From Leptolyngbya sp. Heron Island J (GTDB taxonomy: Bacteria; Cyanobacteriota; Cyanobacteriia; Phormidesmidales; Phormidesmidaceae), in the NCBI RefSeq assembly GCF_000482245.1, contig NZ_AWNH01000106.1:156692-220691 (forward strand): a stretch of 64,000 nt of DNA, in the 5' to 3' direction. The notes under the pieces were generated by a model. It was not told where the DNA came from and did not search any database. It worked only from the letters and a program-made list of their open reading frames with translations. The position numbers and the translations under genes are program-made. Below, piece by piece: positions 39,225-48,054 of this stretch. The stretch's first letter is position 1, and every line of letters begins with the position of its first letter.

Positions 39225-39914
39225 ATGTCACCCAAATCGTCTATGACTGATACCACCGCATTCGTTGCTGGGTGTGCAACGACTGGGGTAGCTGTTTTAG
39301 TGTTGCTGCTAGCACGAGTTGGATTTCAGACATCAACCCCCGAGGCAGAGACAAACTCCACTAGTTTGGAAGCCGTTGTGCCTGTCCCTCAATCGCCGGT
39401 ACAGACGATCAATGAGGGCCTCAATGAAGATATTAGGGACGAACTAGAGCGGCAGCGAGATCTAACCGCTAAGCTGGAAAATCAGTTAGTCCAGCAAGAA
39501 ATGTTGGCTCGCAATTTGGAAAATCAGATCAAACAGCAACAGGAAGAAACCCGTGCTGTTCTTTCTCAGCTGAGAGAATACCAGCGCTCGGTTGATACCC
39601 TTTCGCTGCAAAATGGTCAGCTGGTTGAAGCCCAGGTCGAACGAGAAAATTCATCAAGTGTGCAAACAATTCAAACCACGCTGCTATGGATTGGCGGTGG
39701 CTTGCTGCTAGTGATGGTCTTGGGTGGTGGAGTGATCATTATCTGTATGTTTCTGGTATCTGGTCGTCGGCGTGAAGAGCGTTCGATGCCCGTTGTTTAT
39801 CCGTTCCAGATGCCTGTACCACCGGCTGGCTATCGCTATTACGAGCAGGAGTTTTTGCCGCCGCCACCCACCAGGCATAAACGAGCTAATGCCACATATT
39901 ACGATGTGGACTAA
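39225..39914 (+). CDS. Two-helix membrane protein with a coiled-coil loop
   Basis: Protein of 229 aa. A first hydrophobic helix (about 11-30, FVAGCATTGVAVLVLLLARV) is followed by a glutamine/glutamate-rich coiled coil (about 65-145), then a second helix (about 152-180, TLLWIGGGLLLVMVLGGGV) and a proline/tyrosine-rich tail with basic RR patches. Both ends probably lie on the same side, with the coiled coil exposed on the other. I recognise no named family. It may be a scaffold in the envelope or thylakoid. It starts at ATG 39225. Confidence 0.65.
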   Translation: MSPKSSMTDTTAFVAGCATTGVAVLVLLLARVGFQTSTPEAETNSTSLEAVVPVPQSPVQTINEGLNEDIRDELERQRDLTAKLENQLVQQEMLARNLENQIKQQQEETRAVLSQLREYQRSVDTLSLQNGQLVEAQVERENSSSVQTIQTTLLWIGGGLLLVMVLGGGVIIICMFLVSGRRREERSMPVVYPFQMPVPPAGYRYYEQEFLPPPPTRHKRANATYYDVD

Positions 39915-40021
39915 TTAATTGCCTTTGCTGATTTAGAGTATGAACCGAGCGATGAGAGACGCCGTATGGCGATAATTTTAAGGCACAATTGTACCGAGGA
40001 TCAGCAACGAAAATCAATTTA

Positions 40022-40092
40022 AGGCGGCACCCAGATTCGAACTGGGGATAAAGGATTTGCAATCCTCTGCCTTACCACTTGGCCATGCCGCC
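40022..40092 (-). tRNA. tRNA-Cys (GCA)
   Basis: On the minus strand the sequence folds as a cloverleaf: acceptor GGCGGCA / TGCCGCC, D-arm GGCCAAGTGGTAAGGC, anticodon loop TTGCAAA with anticodon GCA, T-arm CCCAGTTCGAATCTGGG. The discriminator base is U, as expected for tRNA-Cys. CCA is not encoded. Confidence 0.96.
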
Positions 40093-40194
40093 GAATTGCC
40101 GAACTTTAATATATCAAATTCTCGTCGCGTTCTAACCCAGATTCCTGGCTAAATGCATTTTCTCCTCAATGACCAGAAAAGTATGGGGGGAACG

Positions 40195-41073
40195 CTAGTT
40201 AACTTTGGCTAGTAGCTGTTGAATCATGCGATTGGCTTGGGCTGCATAACCGCCACCGAATAGATTGAAGTGATTGAGGATGTGATAGAGGTTGTAAAGA
40301 ATTTTACGTGTCGGATAGCCAGCTGCAAGCGGATACGCCGACTCATAGGCATCGTAGAAAGCGCTTGGAAACCTCCCGAAAAGTTCAGTCATGGCTAAAT
40401 CGACTTCGCGATCGCCATAGTAGGTTGCCGGATCAAAAATGACGGGTTCACCTGCGGTTGTAATCGCTGCATTCCCGGACCACAAGTCACCATGAACTAA
40501 CGAAGGCATGGGATCATGGCCGACTAATAATTCTGGCACAGCTGCTAGTAATTGGGCCTGCTGTGGAAACGAACCACCGCGTCGTTTAGCTAAACGGAAC
40601 TGATATCCCAGGCGCTGATTCTGCCAGAACCTTAACCAGCTTTCCTGCCAGTCATTGGGCTGATGGGTTTCACCAATAGTATTGGTACGGTGCCAGCCGA
40701 AGCCTAAATCGCTAGAGGTGCGATGCATAGCTGCCAGGTTTTGTCCCATGGTTGCCCAGGCCGAAGGATCACTCCCCAAATCTAGCCATTCCATGCCTAT
40801 GTAAGCATTTGTCCCAGCCAAACCACAGCACACTGGCTGGGGTATCCGAATCGTTTGGCTGTTGTACATTTCCTTGAGACCAGCCAATTCGGCCTCAAAC
40901 ATGGCCAGCTTACTAGCCTGATTGAGCTTTACAAAAAAGGTTGTTTGGCCGTCACTCACCCCATAGGCCTGATTGATGCAGCCACCGCCTACTGAGCGTG
41001 TCTGCACTACCTGGAACGGTTGACTAATTGCTCGACTGATCTGAGCACCGATATCAGCCCAAATGTCAGCCAT
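40195..41073 (-). CDS. Fructosamine kinase family protein
   Basis: Protein of 292 aa with an aminoglycoside-phosphotransferase-like fold. Seen: TTFFVKLNQ near the ATP-binding lysine, the catalytic HGDLWSGNAAI, and FDPATYYGDREVDLAMTELFG that binds metal. Bacterial members phosphorylate protein-bound ribulosamine or fructosamine, beginning repair of glycated proteins. It starts at ATG 41073 and lies 47 bases after the M16 peptidase gene on the same strand, so the two may be co-transcribed, perhaps as protein quality control genes (inference). No key residue is missing. Confidence 0.92.
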   Translation of the reverse strand: MADIWADIGAQISRAISQPFQVVQTRSVGGGCINQAYGVSDGQTTFFVKLNQASKLAMFEAELAGLKEMYNSQTIRIPQPVCCGLAGTNAYIGMEWLDLGSDPSAWATMGQNLAAMHRTSSDLGFGWHRTNTIGETHQPNDWQESWLRFWQNQRLGYQFRLAKRRGGSFPQQAQLLAAVPELLVGHDPMPSLVHGDLWSGNAAITTAGEPVIFDPATYYGDREVDLAMTELFGRFPSAFYDAYESAYPLAAGYPTRKILYNLYHILNHFNLFGGGYAAQANRMIQQLLAKVN

Positions 41074-41120
41074 AGGTTTACTCCCAAATATAGTGAAGGA
41101 CGGCAGAATTAGAATGATGC

Positions 41121-42428
41121 CTAATTCCTCTCAGGACTTAGCCTCAGAACCCCATAGGCTGTGACTGGTAGGTAGCACCTCACCGCTGATTGAATAGCCT
41201 CTGCATCAATGTCTTTAATGGCGATGGGATAATTCAGAGCGTTCTTGATATCGCCGGTCATGGCGTGATAGTAGCCATATATGCTGGCGCGATCGCTAGA
41301 AGTTTCATTCCCAAAGACATGGCGATTAGCAACCTGAGTTTGCACTCGATTTAGTTCCGCCTCGCTAACAGGCTGCTCATGCAGACACTGGATATGTTCT
41401 AGAACAGCCGCTTCAACAGCCTCTAGCTGTTCAACTGCCAAATTAGCTGAAATATAAAAGACACCTTGCTCACCATAGGTAATATTGCTAGCAGAAATGC
41501 TATTTACCAGGGCTCGGGTTTCTCGTATGTCTTGTACCAGGCGTGCTGTCCGTCCTTGGCCTAAGATCGAAGCCACCACATCCAATGCATAGGTCTCAGA
41601 TAGCTGCCGTAGCCCTGGCACGCGCCAGCTGATGACTAAGCGAGCCTGTTGCAACGTGGGATCAGTGTAGTCAACTCGGGCAATGGACTCAAAGGGATCT
41701 TCAGGTGTACTGACTGGCAAACCTTCTAGAGACCCTGCAACACTTTTTTGCTGACGATGGGTCAGGGCTTGATCAAAGCTGTCTTCTACGATCGCAACCA
41801 GCTGATCAACGGGCAAGTCGCCTACAACAACAGCCGTCATATTCTGGGGCTGATACCAACGCCAGTGAAAAGCTCGCATCTGCTCTGCAGATAATCGTTC
41901 AATCACAGATGCAGGGCCAAGCACTGTTCTCCGATAAGGCAGCTGCTCAAAATTTAACGCCATGGAGTGCTGAAAAATCCGGCGACGTGGATTATCCTCT
42001 GAACGTCGAATTTCTTCTAGAATCACCGGACGTTCACGTTCAAAGTCGCTCTCACTAAGATTGGCATTGAGTAAGAGTTCTACTTGCAGTGGTGCGAGCT
42101 GAGCAAAATCCTTAGGCGCTGTCGTGATGTAGTAGTGTGTGTAGTCTTGGCTGGTGGCGGCATTGGTGATCGCGCCGCGCTCCTCAATTAATCGTTCAAA
42201 TTCTCCGCACTGGAGTTGAGGAGTACCCTTAAAAATCATGTGCTCTAAAAAGTGAGCCATGCCGTTAATGGCATCAGATTCAACCCGAGAGCCGACTCGT
42301 AACCAGATATTAAGATTAACGGCAGCCGTTGGCATATGCTCGGCAATGATCGTTAGACCATTAGCTAGCCTTTTAACCACGGGTTGGTTAGTAATTTCAG
42401 CGGATGCTGGTGTAGCAACCATGGGCAA
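41121..42428 (-). CDS. M16 family zinc metallopeptidase
   Basis: Protein of 435 aa similar to processing-peptidase-like M16B enzymes. The inverted zinc motif HFLEH (in MAHFLEHMIFKGTPQL) is near residues 60-64 and a downstream Glu in LQVELLLN completes the site. The C-terminal half holds the second, inactive-fold domain. There is no clear signal peptide, so it is probably cytoplasmic. The start is ATG 42428 or the ATG two codons later. Only one M16 gene is seen here; many cyanobacteria have an adjacent pair. Confidence 0.9.
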   Translation of the reverse strand: MPMVATPASAEITNQPVVKRLANGLTIIAEHMPTAAVNLNIWLRVGSRVESDAINGMAHFLEHMIFKGTPQLQCGEFERLIEERGAITNAATSQDYTHYYITTAPKDFAQLAPLQVELLLNANLSESDFERERPVILEEIRRSEDNPRRRIFQHSMALNFEQLPYRRTVLGPASVIERLSAEQMRAFHWRWYQPQNMTAVVVGDLPVDQLVAIVEDSFDQALTHRQQKSVAGSLEGLPVSTPEDPFESIARVDYTDPTLQQARLVISWRVPGLRQLSETYALDVVASILGQGRTARLVQDIRETRALVNSISASNITYGEQGVFYISANLAVEQLEAVEAAVLEHIQCLHEQPVSEAELNRVQTQVANRHVFGNETSSDRASIYGYYHAMTGDIKNALNYPIAIKDIDAEAIQSAVRCYLPVTAYGVLRLSPERN

Positions 42429-42513
42429 ACTAAAATTTCGTAATTATTCTACTTAGTATTCTAGTCATCTAGATACAGTAAAGTCTGGGTAAAAATAACC
42501 AAGAGAAACTTCT

Positions 42514-43212
42514 ATGGGCACTTGGATCAAGGAAACGGATAAGGCCATCTACCTGATGCAAGGGGGATACTATATCTCCAAAATCTCTAAGTATCCCTCT
42601 AAGTCAAATCCCAACGAAAAAGTGCTCAATATTAGTGGCATGAAATCGTGGTTTACACGGGCTGACTCTCCGCGCGGTATGACTGTTTCCCAAACCGGAC
42701 CTGAACCTAAACCATTTCCAAGACAATCTACGCCACCCACGGCCTCACCCCCGACTACAGGGGCGCGCCAAACTAATGCCAGTGGTGTGCATTTGATTAA
42801 GACATTTGAAGGGTTACGCCTCAAGGCTTATCAGGATGCTGTCGGTGTTTGGACCATTGGTTATGGCACGACCCGTGGTGTGAAACCGGGTCAAGCTATC
42901 AGTGAAGCTCAAGCGGAGGCATTGCTAAAAGCGGATCTCAATAGATTTGAGAAGGCTGTCAATCAGACTGTGCGAGTGTCTATCAATGACAATCAGTTTG
43001 CCGCCCTGGTGTCATTTGCTTATAACGTTGGCTCTGGGGCTCTGCGTAGCTCCACGCTCATTAAGAAGCTAAATCGTCGTGATATCTATGGGGCTGCTAA
43101 TGAATTCCCACGTTGGAACCGTGCGGGTGGTAGAGTATTGGCTGGTTTAACTCGTCGGCGTAATGCTGAGAGAGCTCTATTTTTAGGGCAGGACTATCGA
43201 CGTTTTCTGTAG
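42514..43212 (+). CDS. GH24 (T4-type) lysozyme with an extra N-terminal domain
   Basis: Protein of 232 aa. The C-terminal part (about 90-232) is a phage-type lysozyme: Glu99, Asp108 and Thr114 fit the E-8x-D-5x-T catalytic pattern in IKTFEGLRLKAYQDAVGVWT, followed by GYGTT, and DNQFAALVSFAYNVG is typical. The first 60 residues (MGTWIKETDKAIYLMQGGYY) form a separate small domain, possibly a binding module, joined by a Pro/Thr-rich linker. No holin or other phage genes are nearby, and there is no signal peptide. Such enzymes cut peptidoglycan. It may be domesticated from a phage. Confidence 0.88.
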   Translation: MGTWIKETDKAIYLMQGGYYISKISKYPSKSNPNEKVLNISGMKSWFTRADSPRGMTVSQTGPEPKPFPRQSTPPTASPPTTGARQTNASGVHLIKTFEGLRLKAYQDAVGVWTIGYGTTRGVKPGQAISEAQAEALLKADLNRFEKAVNQTVRVSINDNQFAALVSFAYNVGSGALRSSTLIKKLNRRDIYGAANEFPRWNRAGGRVLAGLTRRRNAERALFLGQDYRRFL

Positions 43213-43246
43213 GGTGGGCAAATCTTACCGCCCCTAGAGAGTTTAG

Positions 43247-44137
43247 GTGAATCGTCCGTTTCCCCGCTGGTTAATTCCCTATGCATTTCTGGCTCCAGCA
43301 TTATTAGTGTTGGGGTTAACAGTCTTTTGGCCAGCACTGCAGGCGTTTTATTTGAGTTTTACTGAATATGGCTACGATATTACTCAGCCGCCCCTGTGGG
43401 TAGGGTGGGCGAATTTTGTGCGTCTGTGGCAGGATGAGACCTTCTGGCAGACGCTGAGGAATACGTTGGTGTACTTGGTAGGGGTTGTGCCTATTCTTGC
43501 GATCGCACCCCTGTTCCTGGCTATCCTGGTCAACCAAAAACTCAAAGGGATGACCTGGTTTCGTGTAGCCTATTACACCCCAGTGGTTATCTCCATGGTG
43601 GTTGCAGGGATTGCCTGGCGCTGGCTGTATGCCGAAACTGGCCTGTTTAACCAGCTGCTTTCCAGTTTGACCGGACACACTATTCGCATTCCATGGCTCA
43701 CCAGCCCTAATCTGGCGCTATTTAGCGTCATGGCCGTCACTATTTGGAAAGGTCTGGGCTATTACATGGTGATTTACCTGGCTGGATTGCAGGGAATTCC
43801 CGCAGATCTCTACGAAGCTGCCGCCATTGATGGTTCCGACCACTGGCGTAAACATTGGGATATTACCCTACCGTTAATGCGACCCTATATCTTCCTTGTG
43901 GCCGTAATTTCAGCCATTTCAGCCACCAAGGTATTTGAAGAAGTTTACATCATGACCCAGGGAGGACCCCGCAGCAGTTCAAAAACCGTCGTTTATTACG
44001 TTTACGAACAAGCATTTGTAAATCTAGAGATGAGCTACGCCTGCACGATTGGGTTAGTTCTTTTTATCTTGATCCTGACGTTATCCCTGATCAGACTCAG
44101 CGTTGCCCCTGCGCAAGAAACAAACACGCTATTTTGA
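43247..44137 (+). CDS. Sugar ABC transporter permease (MalF/UgpA type)
   Basis: Inner-membrane permease of 296 aa with six helices. The EAA motif that docks the ATPase is EAAAIDGSDHWRKHWDITLP (about 189-208). It starts with GTG 43247. Family members form heterodimers with a MalG-like permease and work with a periplasmic binding protein and an ATPase; none of these is nearby, so partners must be encoded elsewhere. Substrate cannot be named, although glycerol-type sugars and compatible solutes are common for this group. Its stop codon lies inside the hairpin shared with the next, convergent gene. Confidence 0.9.
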   Translation: MNRPFPRWLIPYAFLAPALLVLGLTVFWPALQAFYLSFTEYGYDITQPPLWVGWANFVRLWQDETFWQTLRNTLVYLVGVVPILAIAPLFLAILVNQKLKGMTWFRVAYYTPVVISMVVAGIAWRWLYAETGLFNQLLSSLTGHTIRIPWLTSPNLALFSVMAVTIWKGLGYYMVIYLAGLQGIPADLYEAAAIDGSDHWRKHWDITLPLMRPYIFLVAVISAISATKVFEEVYIMTQGGPRSSSKTVVYYVYEQAFVNLEMSYACTIGLVLFILILTLSLIRLSVAPAQETNTLF

Positions 44138-44165
44138 AGCGTGATAGCTCCGCATCACGCTTCAA
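44134..44165. terminator. Bidirectional hairpin containing both stop codons
   Basis: Perfect 12-bp arms TTGAAGCGTGAT (44134-44145) and ATCACGCTTCAA (44154-44165), loop 8. The permease stop TGA (44135-44137) and the stop of the convergent BON gene (44155-44157) are both inside the hairpin. T- or A-rich flanks occur on both sides. Confidence 0.82.
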
Positions 44166-44505
44166 TTAAAGCAATCCCACGTGTTTCTACCTCATCCACC
44201 CCATCAATAGACAGGGCCAAATTCACAACCTTACTTAGCTGGTGGGCACACCCCAGTTGACCACTTAAGACCACGACACGACCACGCTGGCGAACCTTTA
44301 AGCGCCCCAACGCATCATCAGCCTGGGCGTTTAAACAGTGGGATACTCGCTTAGACAGGCCATGATAATCAAATTCTCCGTGTAAACCAATACGCTCCGG
44401 AGGAATAGAAACAAACCAATGACACTGATCAGACCCACTGTCATCAGGTATCTGACAAGTTCCAGATACTCCATCTAGAGCAGTTGCAACAGCTAAGCCA
44501 TTCAT
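44155..44505 (-). CDS. BON-domain-like protein
   Basis: Protein of 116 aa. Residues about 48-116 look like a BON domain: LSKRVSHCLNAQADDALGRL helix, RGRVVVLSGQLG strand-turn, and SIDGVDEVETRGI. BON domains bind phospholipid or act in envelope proteins. There is no signal peptide, so it may be cytoplasmic or use another partner. The N-terminal 47 residues do not match anything I recognise. It starts at ATG 44505 and stands alone. Confidence 0.6.
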   Translation of the reverse strand: MNGLAVATALDGVSGTCQIPDDSGSDQCHWFVSIPPERIGLHGEFDYHGLSKRVSHCLNAQADDALGRLKVRQRGRVVVLSGQLGCAHQLSKVVNLALSIDGVDEVETRGIALIEA

Positions 44506-44714
44506 AAGTTACCTCGACACCTATGTATTACCACCAGGTACGTTGCCCATGGTTCCCATATCCACCTAAAACAGACAAGGTGTGGCTTAAAAAGGCGATA
44601 TAGAGTACATCAACACGCAACAGTTTTGTTGAATCCGGATAGTACTTTATAAATTCTAAAAAATATTTAGGTTGAATTATGTGTTGCTAGAAACTTTTTA
44701 ACACAACTACCCCT

Positions 44715-45194
44715 TTATTCCTGAATCAATAACACCACTGCATAGGCGGCGATGCCTTCTTCGCGCCCCGTTGGTCCTAGCTTTTCATTGGTAGTTGCCT
44801 TAATGCCAACTTGATCAGTAGCAATGCTGAGCCTTTTAGCCAAACATGTCTGCATTGTGACAATGTGAGGTTTTAGCTTAGGTTTTTCCGCGACTATCAC
44901 TGTATCCAGGTTACCGATGGTCCATCCTTTGGCTTGCACCATCTGATAGATTTGGTCTAACAGCTCTAAGCTATCGGCTCCTTTCCATTGAGGATCGGTG
45001 GGAGGGAAGTAGCGCCCAATATCTCCCAAGCTCAATGCCCCCAACATCGCATCCATAATTGCGTGGGTCAGTACATCAGCATCGCTATGACCTAACAGCC
45101 CTAGGGAGTGGGGAATAGTAACTCCTCCCAAAATTAATGGTCGCTCTGGACCTAACCGGTGAATATCGTAACCGTTACCAATGCGAATATTCAT
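44715..45194 (-). CDS. ispF: 2-C-methyl-D-erythritol 2,4-cyclodiphosphate synthase
   Basis: IspF, 159 aa, makes the cyclic diphosphate intermediate of the MEP isoprenoid pathway in the cytoplasm. Zinc-binding residues are in GYDIHRLG (Asp8-His10 equivalent) and [14 protein letters not shown]. The C-terminal [19 protein letters not shown] is typical. The start is ATG 45194, downstream of trmD by 46 bases on the same strand. ispD is found 7 kb away in this window on the other strand, so the pathway genes are close but not in one operon. Confidence 0.97.
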   Translation of the reverse strand: MNIRIGNGYDIHRLGPERPLILGGVTIPHSLGLLGHSDADVLTHAIMDAMLGALSLGDIGRYFPPTDPQWKGADSLELLDQIYQMVQAKGWTIGNLDTVIVAEKPKLKPHIVTMQTCLAKRLSIATDQVGIKATTNEKLGPTGREEGIAAYAVVLLIQE

Positions 45195-45240
45195 CGCAGC
45201 TCCTCAAGGGTTGGTCAATAGATAAACAGGGGACAACCCC

Positions 45241-45948
45241 TTATTCGTCCTTATTTTCCCATTCTTGCTGCTGCCAGCGTTCATAAAGATCGCGTCGCCG
45301 CTCACGGGTGCGGTCGATCTGTTGCTGTCGTCGCCATTTGGCAATAGCAGCGTGGTTGCCTGAGCGTAGTACTTCTGGGACTGTCCAACCTCGAAATTCA
45401 GCCGGTCTAGTGTAATGAGGGTAGTCTAATAGGCCGGATTCAAAGCTGTCGTAGTGTAAAGAATCCCGTTTCGCGACTGTGCCTGGCAATAATCGGATCA
45501 CCCCATTGAGCAAGGCAAGGGCTGGAATTTCGCCACAGGTCAGGACAAAATCTCCCAGGGACACTTCTCGATCAACCACATTGAGAATTCGTTCATCGAC
45601 ACCTTCGTAATGGCCACAAATAATGACTAGCTGGTCTACATCAGTTGACCACTGCCAGAACAAGGATTGTGTCATCGGCTCTCCCTGGGGGGTCATGAGG
45701 ATAACTTCCCGCTGGGGTTTGTGGGGCAGACTTTCAAGGGCGGCCACAATGGGTGCAATTTTCATCACCATACCGACGCCGCCACCGTAGGGCTCATCGT
45801 CTACCTTGTGATGTTTATCGGTGGTGAAATCTCGGGGATTGGTAACGTGGACCTCAGCGATATGCCGCTGTAAGGCTTTGCCAATCAGGCCTGACTGGAG
45901 CGGTGATGTAAAAAAGTCAGGAAATAAGCTAATTAGGTCAAACCGCAT
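45241..45948 (-). CDS. trmD: tRNA (guanine-N1)-methyltransferase
   Basis: TrmD, 235 aa, methylates G37 of several tRNAs with SAM, which prevents frameshifting. Seen: N-terminal FDLISLFPDFF, the SAM-knot region ICGHYEGVDERIL, and the signature SLGDFVLTCGEIPALALLNGVIRLLPG. The start ATG at 45948 overlaps the stop of the upstream TPR gene by one base (TAATG), so translation is probably coupled. Length is normal for the family; nothing unusual. Confidence 0.97.
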   Translation of the reverse strand: MRFDLISLFPDFFTSPLQSGLIGKALQRHIAEVHVTNPRDFTTDKHHKVDDEPYGGGVGMVMKIAPIVAALESLPHKPQREVILMTPQGEPMTQSLFWQWSTDVDQLVIICGHYEGVDERILNVVDREVSLGDFVLTCGEIPALALLNGVIRLLPGTVAKRDSLHYDSFESGLLDYPHYTRPAEFRGWTVPEVLRSGNHAAIAKWRRQQQIDRTRERRRDLYERWQQQEWENKDE

Positions 45949-46991
45949 TAATTATTGTTGCTCTGACGGCTTTGAAAACTCAACAATCGATTAAACAGTT
46001 CTACTTCAAGAGTGGTGTGGTCTAGCAGTCGGGCTAACTCGTAGGCTCGTTGGTATTCTGCTTGAGCTAAGGGGAGATCCCCGGTAGCTTCATAAAATTC
46101 ACCTAATCGCTTAAAGGTCAGCAGCCGACCTAAATCGTTGTCTGTATTTAGGGTCAGGGCAATCCGTTCATCGAGATAATTCCGGACTAGGGGCCAGTCA
46201 CCCCGTTTGCTATATACATCAATGAGACCATCGATCGCGTTTAGTTGCGTTGTGACATCGTTGCTTTCTTGACCATAGCTGAGGGCGACCCGATAAGCTG
46301 CGATCGCTTTTAAGAGTTGACCTTGAGCTAGATAGGCATTACCCAGATTATTATTAGTGTTGGCACGACCGGGTAAGTTACCTGCCCGAACGCGATAGTT
46401 TCCAGCTGCTTCGTAATACTCGATGGCAGTGTCGTAGTCTCCCTGGCCTGCGGCTAATAGCCCCAGATTGCTTAGGGATAAACCGATGCCTTCAAAGTTT
46501 TGGATACTGTAGGCAATTTTGAGAGCTTCCTCGTAGGCCTGGTTAGCGAATTCGGTTGCGCCTCGCTGTAGCCGGAGCGTTCCCAATGTGTTCCAGGCAA
46601 AGATTTGGGTGCTGAAGTTTTGGTTATCCCGAGCGATCGCAAGCTGACGACGTACTGCCGTTTCTGCGTTGGTATAGTCACCCAGGGTCGCATAGACATT
46701 ACCAAGGTGGCCATAGACCTGTGCCATGGCAGCTGCATCACCAATCTCGTAGTAAAGCTCTACCGCTCGGTTCCAAGCTCGTAGAGCTGACTGGTAGTCT
46801 TCCTGGTTTGCCTGACGTTCCCCCAAACGCAGTAGCTGATCGGCAACATCCCGCTGCTGATTAAACGCTTCACGGTTGACTGGCTGGCGCAGCTGCTCAT
46901 CAAGTGACTCCTGGGCTAAGGCTGCAGGCATACCTAGCAATGCCATTAGTGCTAACCCATAACCGAACCGAACTGTACGATGCACAATCAC
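45948..46991 (-). CDS. Exported tetratricopeptide-repeat protein
   Basis: Protein of about 347 aa with an N-terminal signal peptide ending in PAALAQ and about seven TPR units (for example AMAQVYGHLGNVYATLGDYTNAE and GRANTNNNLGNAYLAQGQLL). TPR superhelices bind protein partners. It is probably periplasmic or lumenal. The longest frame starts at GTG 47021, but GGAG just before GTG 46991 favours the shorter form; GTG 46985 is also possible. It overlaps trmD by one base and follows the sigma-like gene. No specific partner can be inferred. Confidence 0.8.
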   Translation of the reverse strand: MIVHRTVRFGYGLALMALLGMPAALAQESLDEQLRQPVNREAFNQQRDVADQLLRLGERQANQEDYQSALRAWNRAVELYYEIGDAAAMAQVYGHLGNVYATLGDYTNAETAVRRQLAIARDNQNFSTQIFAWNTLGTLRLQRGATEFANQAYEEALKIAYSIQNFEGIGLSLSNLGLLAAGQGDYDTAIEYYEAAGNYRVRAGNLPGRANTNNNLGNAYLAQGQLLKAIAAYRVALSYGQESNDVTTQLNAIDGLIDVYSKRGDWPLVRNYLDERIALTLNTDNDLGRLLTFKRLGEFYEATGDLPLAQAEYQRAYELARLLDHTTLEVELFNRLLSFQSRQSNNN

Positions 46992-47041
46992 ATCTCTCCC
47001 TAACAACTGAAGCCCAAACACCAGAACTCAAAAACAAAACC

Positions 47042-47788
47042 CTAAGTCTCTGGAGCCAAGTTTGATTCTTCTAAATCCAGATCTGACACATCTAATAAAT
47101 CTGCCAGATCCCCTGCCAAGTTTTCCTCAGCTACAGTTTCAGTATCCCCAAAATAAATAGCTTGAATATCATGGGGCAAAGCCTTGTCTAGGGCTTGCTG
47201 CGCATTTGCCAACAACGTTTCTACCGATTTTGGTGAAATCCGCTGCCCCTCTGCCTGTAGATAAGCTGCTATGCGGGTATTACTCCAACGAAAAGTCTGG
47301 GCCATAACAATGACCAGACGATGCAGTGGTTGTAACTGCTCCAGGGCCTGGGTGACATAGCACCAGAGCGGTGGAGAAGCTTCCTGAAGGTTGTAGTGAA
47401 TTTCTTCAACATCAGGGAGGGCTGCCTGGTTAATACAGGCGGCTGTCAAATTGACTAACCATGCCTGCAAGGAAAAGTTTTCTGGAGGCTCAGAAGGTAG
47501 CTCAAGACCGCTGAGCTCATACAAAATATGTCGCCAAGTTAGGGCAAATAAATACTCGGATTGCACCGTAGACTTGGCCGAATGGCGAATCAGCGTATAC
47601 ACGACTGGACTGTATCGGCAGAACACAGCCGTAAAGTATTTACCTTCTTCAGGATGCAGCTTGAGTTGCTGCACTAAGTCATAGTCGCTGTATTCAAAAA
47701 GCGACTTGACAATGGCATGATCACATTCAGGAAAATTAGGAATATCCACAGTACTGTAAACGAAACTCCTGTCAATTACCGGCACCAT
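47042..47788 (-). CDS. Sigma-like helix-turn-helix protein
   Basis: Protein of 248 aa. The first half (DYDLVQQLKLHPEEGKYFTAVFCRYSPVVYTLIRH) resembles region 2 of extracytoplasmic sigma factors, and the second half (LQPLHRLVIVMAQTFRWSNTRIAAYLQAEG) resembles region 4 with a helix-turn-helix. An acidic tail follows (DLADLLDVSDLDLEESN). The match is weaker than for a true ECF sigma factor, and key -10 recognition residues are hard to place. It could be a divergent regulator or a sigma-related adaptor. Start ATG 47788. It lies 20 bases or more upstream of the exported TPR gene on the same strand. Confidence 0.55.
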   Translation of the reverse strand: MVPVIDRSFVYSTVDIPNFPECDHAIVKSLFEYSDYDLVQQLKLHPEEGKYFTAVFCRYSPVVYTLIRHSAKSTVQSEYLFALTWRHILYELSGLELPSEPPENFSLQAWLVNLTAACINQAALPDVEEIHYNLQEASPPLWCYVTQALEQLQPLHRLVIVMAQTFRWSNTRIAAYLQAEGQRISPKSVETLLANAQQALDKALPHDIQAIYFGDTETVAEENLAGDLADLLDVSDLDLEESNLAPET

Positions 47789-48054
47789 GGACAGACCGGC
47801 TTAATCAGACTGAGACTACCGTATAAATAGCCATTACTATACCTATGATCTGGCGAATCTTAAAGATTTGCTGGCCGATCTCCATGGGAAAGTAAGTAAT
47901 TACTGATGTCGGTTAGCTGCATTTGCCATACGGTAAAGGATCGGTTAACCCGGTACGTCCCCGGCAGCTAGTCAGTTTTAGCCTTGATACACTATAGGGG
48001 CGACTATGTTCTGACGGCTCTATAGTCAGAAACACCTTCTTTCCTGGAGTCTCC

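Noticed and set aside
43211..43240. GTAGGGTGGGC ... GCCCCTAG as a possible third palindrome copy
   Set aside because: The arms pair poorly and the core does not match the other copies.
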